A stretch of 64,000 nt of DNA from an uncultured Sulfitobacter sp. (GTDB taxonomy: Bacteria > Pseudomonadota > Alphaproteobacteria > Rhodobacterales > Rhodobacteraceae), in the NCBI RefSeq assembly GCF_947497275.1, contig NZ_CANMFS010000002.1, positions 534,705 through 598,704 on the forward strand. The letters run 5' to 3'. Below are positions 61,132 through 64,000 of the stretch, in pieces. Position numbers and translations under genes: made by a program. The notes under the pieces were generated by a model that was not told the origin of the DNA, did no database searches, and worked only from the letters and a program-made list of their open reading frames with translations. The first letter of the stretch is position 1, and each line of letters begins with the position of its first letter.

Positions 61132-63033
61132 TCAGTTGAGAACCACAGCATTGAAGCCGCCGTTACGCCATTTTTCCAGGGCGGCGGTAAAATTCGCTCC
61201 CGGCAGACCGTCCAGCGCGGCCGTGTAATACCCGGCTTCCTTGAGCAAACCCTGAACCGCGCGGATCGTCCCGCGAGACCATTGGTCGCTGGCCTGCGTC
61301 AGCTGGCGCAGCACATCGCCGCGATCCTCAGCCGCACCGCGCAGCAACATCACCGCCGCGCGCGCAGGATCGCGCTGCGTGCCGCGCCCCTCGTCCAATA
61401 GGATCGCCGCCGCCCGGTATCCTTCGGCCTCGCCATCGCGCGCCGCCCGCTCGAAATACTTCAGTGCCGCTTCAGGTCGCTCACCGATGCCGTCCTGTGC
61501 CAGAACGCCCAGATTGAACGTCGCTTTGGCGGACCCTTCCTCGGATGCCCGTCTGAGAAGGGCAATGCCCCGCTCGGTCCCGCCCTGCCCTTCAAGCAAC
61601 GTGATCGCGAGGTTGATCATTGCGTCGTGGCTGCCGCCCGCCGCCGCCCGCTCGTAGAGCGCCAAAGCGCGCGCCGGATCCTGTACCACCGCCGTTCCCC
61701 GCTCGGTCAGTTGCGCGAGACTGACCATGGCGCGCAGATCGCCGCGCTCGGCCGCGTCGGAATACAGAACCACGGCACGCTCCAGATCCCCTGTCGCTGC
61801 GGTCGCACGCGCCAGAAGTGCGGTGTAATGCGGCAATTCGGGCTGCCGCGCGGCCGCTGCACTACAGGCCTGAATCGCCGCCAGTGCGTTTTGTTGCAGC
61901 CGCGAAAACGGGACGCCGCGATTTTCAGCAGTGGCATCGCGCGGATGGGTGGCCAGACGCTCGCATATCTTGCCCGGCGTGGCGTCTTCGGGCCGCGGAA
62001 GGTTGGCCAGAAGCCGCAATGCTTCGTCGCGGTCCGGCGCATCCGGGTAGCGTTCCACATAGAGTTCGAGCAGCGGGCGCATCCGGCTGCGCCGCGCCAG
62101 CTCCCACAAACGCTGCGCGCGGTCTTCGCCGTCGCGCGCGTCGATCGCGCGGGTCCGGGTGCCGGTATCCAGAAACGCCAACGCTTCTTCGGCATGCGCG
62201 CCCGCCGGATAGCGCTCCACATAGAGGTTCAGCAGATCGGAATCCCCTTCATCGACAGCAATCTGATACAGCATGCTTTCTTCCGAGATTGTCGGCGGGC
62301 TGGTATTGAACTGAAACCTGCGGGTCAGCGAGGAATTTTCCCACGGGATTTGCTTGCCCCCCGTCGCCGCGAGAACATCGCGGCGCACCCCGATCATCGT
62401 CTGCGCGATGTCCTGCCCCGGAGTATAGATGTGGTGCAACACCGCTTCGGTAAAAAAGCTGTTCCGCCCGGTCCCGTCATAGGCCACGTTGTCAGGCTGC
62501 GTCGCGTAGGAGAACAGGAAATTCGCCTCCGTGCCCACCCGCGCCAGCCCGGTGCCAACACGCGCATCTTCGACCGCGCCAAAAGGGTTGTTCCGGCACG
62601 CATCCAGAAACACAAGTTTGACGCCCTCGGACCGCTCCATAGCGCGCAAGAGCACATCGAGACGCAAGGTCTGATCCGTCAGATCCGCAGCCGACGCGAT
62701 CCGTGCATCGGTTGGCACAAGATAGTTGCCCCCGTCCACCTGGAACCCGTGTCCGGCATAATAAAGAAGCACCACATCCGCAGTTTGCGCCCGTGTGCCG
62801 AAGCTGTCGATCAAGCCGGAGAACCGATGCCGCGTTGCATCTATCGCAAGCGTGACGTCAAAGCCCAGCCCCTCCAGCGCCACGGAAATATCCAGCGCAT
62901 CGTTGCGCGGGTTCTCCAGTACGGCAATCGACTGATAGTCCGAATTGCCGATGACCAGCGCGACGCGCGTCTCCGCCATCGCCGGCCCGACGAGGCTCAG
63001 CACAATCGCCGCGACTGGCCCGATCAACTGCAT
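61132..63033 (-). CDS. Secreted caspase-family protein with Sel1-like repeats
   Basis: A 633-residue protein. A Sec signal covers about residues 1-20 (LSLVGPAMA/ET), followed by a peptidase C14 (caspase p20-like) domain with catalytic His95 (YYAGHGFQ) and Cys146 (VFLDACRNNPF). The middle has tetratrico-like pieces (YVERYPAGAHAEEAL, YVERYPDAPDRDEAL) and then Sel1-like repeats (YSDAAERGDLRAMVSLAQL, YERAAAGGSHDAMINLAI). The C-terminus resembles a peptidoglycan-binding-like helix (VQGLLKEAGYYTAALDGLPGANFTAALEKW). It is 7 bp upstream of nothing on its strand except the surface-protein gene end. It lies convergent to ppkA (9-bp gap), so a T6SS role is unproven. Confidence 0.88.
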   Translation of the reverse strand: MQLIGPVAAIVLSLVGPAMAETRVALVIGNSDYQSIAVLENPRNDALDISVALEGLGFDVTLAIDATRHRFSGLIDSFGTRAQTADVVLLYYAGHGFQVDGGNYLVPTDARIASAADLTDQTLRLDVLLRAMERSEGVKLVFLDACRNNPFGAVEDARVGTGLARVGTEANFLFSYATQPDNVAYDGTGRNSFFTEAVLHHIYTPGQDIAQTMIGVRRDVLAATGGKQIPWENSSLTRRFQFNTSPPTISEESMLYQIAVDEGDSDLLNLYVERYPAGAHAEEALAFLDTGTRTRAIDARDGEDRAQRLWELARRSRMRPLLELYVERYPDAPDRDEALRLLANLPRPEDATPGKICERLATHPRDATAENRGVPFSRLQQNALAAIQACSAAAARQPELPHYTALLARATAATGDLERAVVLYSDAAERGDLRAMVSLAQLTERGTAVVQDPARALALYERAAAGGSHDAMINLAITLLEGQGGTERGIALLRRASEEGSAKATFNLGVLAQDGIGERPEAALKYFERAARDGEAEGYRAAAILLDEGRGTQRDPARAAVMLLRGAAEDRGDVLRQLTQASDQWSRGTIRAVQGLLKEAGYYTAALDGLPGANFTAALEKWRNGGFNAVVLN

Positions 63034-63040
63034 CGTCGCC

Positions 63041-64000
63041 TCACAATCCCGTGGCGCGGCTCAGCTCGATGCCGACGCTGTCCACGGCTGCCGCCACTGT
63101 CGTGATCGTCGCCCGCTGGATCGACGCCAGTTCAGGGTCGTCCGCACGGACAAAGCTGATCGCCTTACGGATTTCCGTCGCCGCCGTGCTGAGTGCCTCA
63201 CGCGCCTCGCCAACCGCTTCGCGGGTAATTGCATCGCGCTCGGCTTGGCTTGTCGCCCCGGCCAGACGCGCAGATGCGCGGGTCCGGGCCGCCGCAACGT
63301 TCTGCCGTGCATCCCGCACGATCCGGGCCACGCCCTCCATTCCGGGCGGCAGTTCGGTCGAGATCGCGTCCAGTTCGTTCGCGAAATCATCCAGCGCGTC
63401 TGACAGGCAGGCGAGGTAGCGATCAACATTGCCCGAGCTTTCGCTACAGCTGGCGGAGGCGATTTCGAGTGTGGATGAGATCCCCTGAACCGTTGCAAGT
63501 GTTTCGCGCGCCTGTGCGCTCACGGCGCTGTTGGCGGGTCCTCCGGTTCCTGACCGTACAGCGATACCGCCGGTGTTGTCTTCGCCGAACAATGACAGAA
63601 CGATAGTGTCGTTTGGGTTTGGAAGGTCGAAAACAGGCGTCGGCACAGGCGTGACAACCGGATCTTCCTGCGGCGCCGCAGTCACTGTCAGTGTACCCGA
63701 CTCATAGACGATCCTATAGTTTTCCAGGCCGTCGCCCTGCGCCGCTTGCGCGCGGATGTCAAAGGGACTTGCGGTTGCCGCAGCCTTCGCGTCGGCGCCA
63801 TCGCTGCTCAGATTGACGCGTGTCACCGTGTCGGAGAATAAAAGACCACGGGTGCTGAATTCCGTCCCCGCAAACACGAATGGACCCCCTTCCGTTTTCT
63901 CCTGTTCATCCGGCGTGACCACGAGCGGCGCCGCGTCCACCGTTAGCGCACCGTCCAGCACCGTCACATCGTAGTTGCCGATCCGCGTGCCCGACAGCGG
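63041..64000 (-). CDS. C-terminal part of a large MBG-domain surface or hemagglutinin-like protein (runs off the window)
   Basis: The minus-strand frame is open at position 64000 and gives at least 320 C-terminal residues. The start seen (SGTRIGNYDVTVLDG and PLVVTPDEQEKTEGGPFVF, ENYRIVYESGTLTVT) shows MBG-type beta-sandwich repeats, followed by a proline-rich linker and a helical C-terminal domain (ARETLATVQGISSTLEIASASCSES, RDAITREAVGEAREALSTAATEIRKAISF). MBG repeats with such tails are common in large secreted hemagglutinin-like proteins. It lies 7 bp before the caspase gene, with which it is likely co-transcribed. The N-terminal secretion domain is outside the window. Confidence 0.75.
   Translation of the reverse strand, partial: PLSGTRIGNYDVTVLDGALTVDAAPLVVTPDEQEKTEGGPFVFAGTEFSTRGLLFSDTVTRVNLSSDGADAKAAATASPFDIRAQAAQGDGLENYRIVYESGTLTVTAAPQEDPVVTPVPTPVFDLPNPNDTIVLSLFGEDNTGGIAVRSGTGGPANSAVSAQARETLATVQGISSTLEIASASCSESSGNVDRYLACLSDALDDFANELDAISTELPPGMEGVARIVRDARQNVAAARTRASARLAGATSQAERDAITREAVGEAREALSTAATEIRKAISFVRADDPELASIQRATITTVAAAVDSVGIELSRATGL

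Noticed and set aside
1..64000. tRNA, rRNA, CRISPR arrays and prophage genes
   Set aside because: Reading the non-coding gaps showed no cloverleaf, rRNA segment, direct-repeat array or phage structural genes outside the T6SS.

Overview
The window looks like a chromosomal segment of a marine Roseobacter-group alphaproteobacterium (Rhodobacterales). The evidence is high G+C coding sequence, a sorbitol/mannitol (smo/mtlK) operon of the Rhodobacter type, a nirK/pseudoazurin/nor denitrification block with a heme-type NNR regulator, and an imp-like type VI secretion system (T6SS) whose TssL carries an OmpA domain. No rRNA, tRNA, CRISPR array or intact insertion sequence was seen. Nearly all sequence is coding, in tightly overlapping operons.

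Region 1 (1-15072) handles carbon. A leftward glycogen operon, glgC-glgA-glgX (glgX cut by the window edge), diverges from a rightward ROK regulator-fructokinase pair across an AT-rich inverted repeat. Then come gap, a LacI-type regulator and the polyol operon smoE-F-G-K-smoS-mtlK. Polyols enter through the ABC transporter, are oxidised to fructose by the two dehydrogenases, and can be phosphorylated by the fructokinase next to the glycogen genes. The lacI and smoE promoters share a CGCGCG-centred pseudo-palindrome that is a good operator candidate.

Region 2 (15483-27333) handles nitrite and nitric oxide. It holds pseudoazurin-nirK-nirV (leftward), an NNR/NnrR-type Crp/Fnr regulator, a DUF1858 protein, norCBQD with three small downstream genes, nnrS, nnrU (with an apparent one-base frameshift), an NsrR-like Rrf2 regulator, a 51-residue membrane protein and a truncated hemoglobin. 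Two identical 14-bp boxes, TTGCGCTGGCGCAA, sit in the two divergent promoter regions and tie the block into one NO-responsive regulon.

Region 3 (about 27377-61122) is a complete T6SS. The main leftward operon is tssA-B-C-hcp-tssE-F-G-fha-tssJ-K-L-M-tagF. A rightward operon has a PP2C phosphatase, a TagX-like M15 peptidase, an unusual 811-residue hybrid that joins a TssL-like domain to the periplasmic half of TssM, and then vgrG. A second leftward operon is tssH(clpV)-DUF2169-thiolase-like protein-PAAR-like (DUF4150)/GHH nuclease effector-beta-propeller protein. A PpkA-type kinase is divergent from clpV. All thirteen core Tss components are present, along with kinase, phosphatase, FHA protein and TagF for post-translational control.

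Region 4 (61132-64000) has a secreted caspase-fold protein with Sel1-like repeats and the C-terminal end of a large MBG-domain surface protein that runs off the window. The most novel items are the TssL/TssM hybrid, the GHH effector with a catalytically dead thiolase-like partner and a possible beta-propeller immunity protein, and the small-protein pairs near the spike and NO genes.
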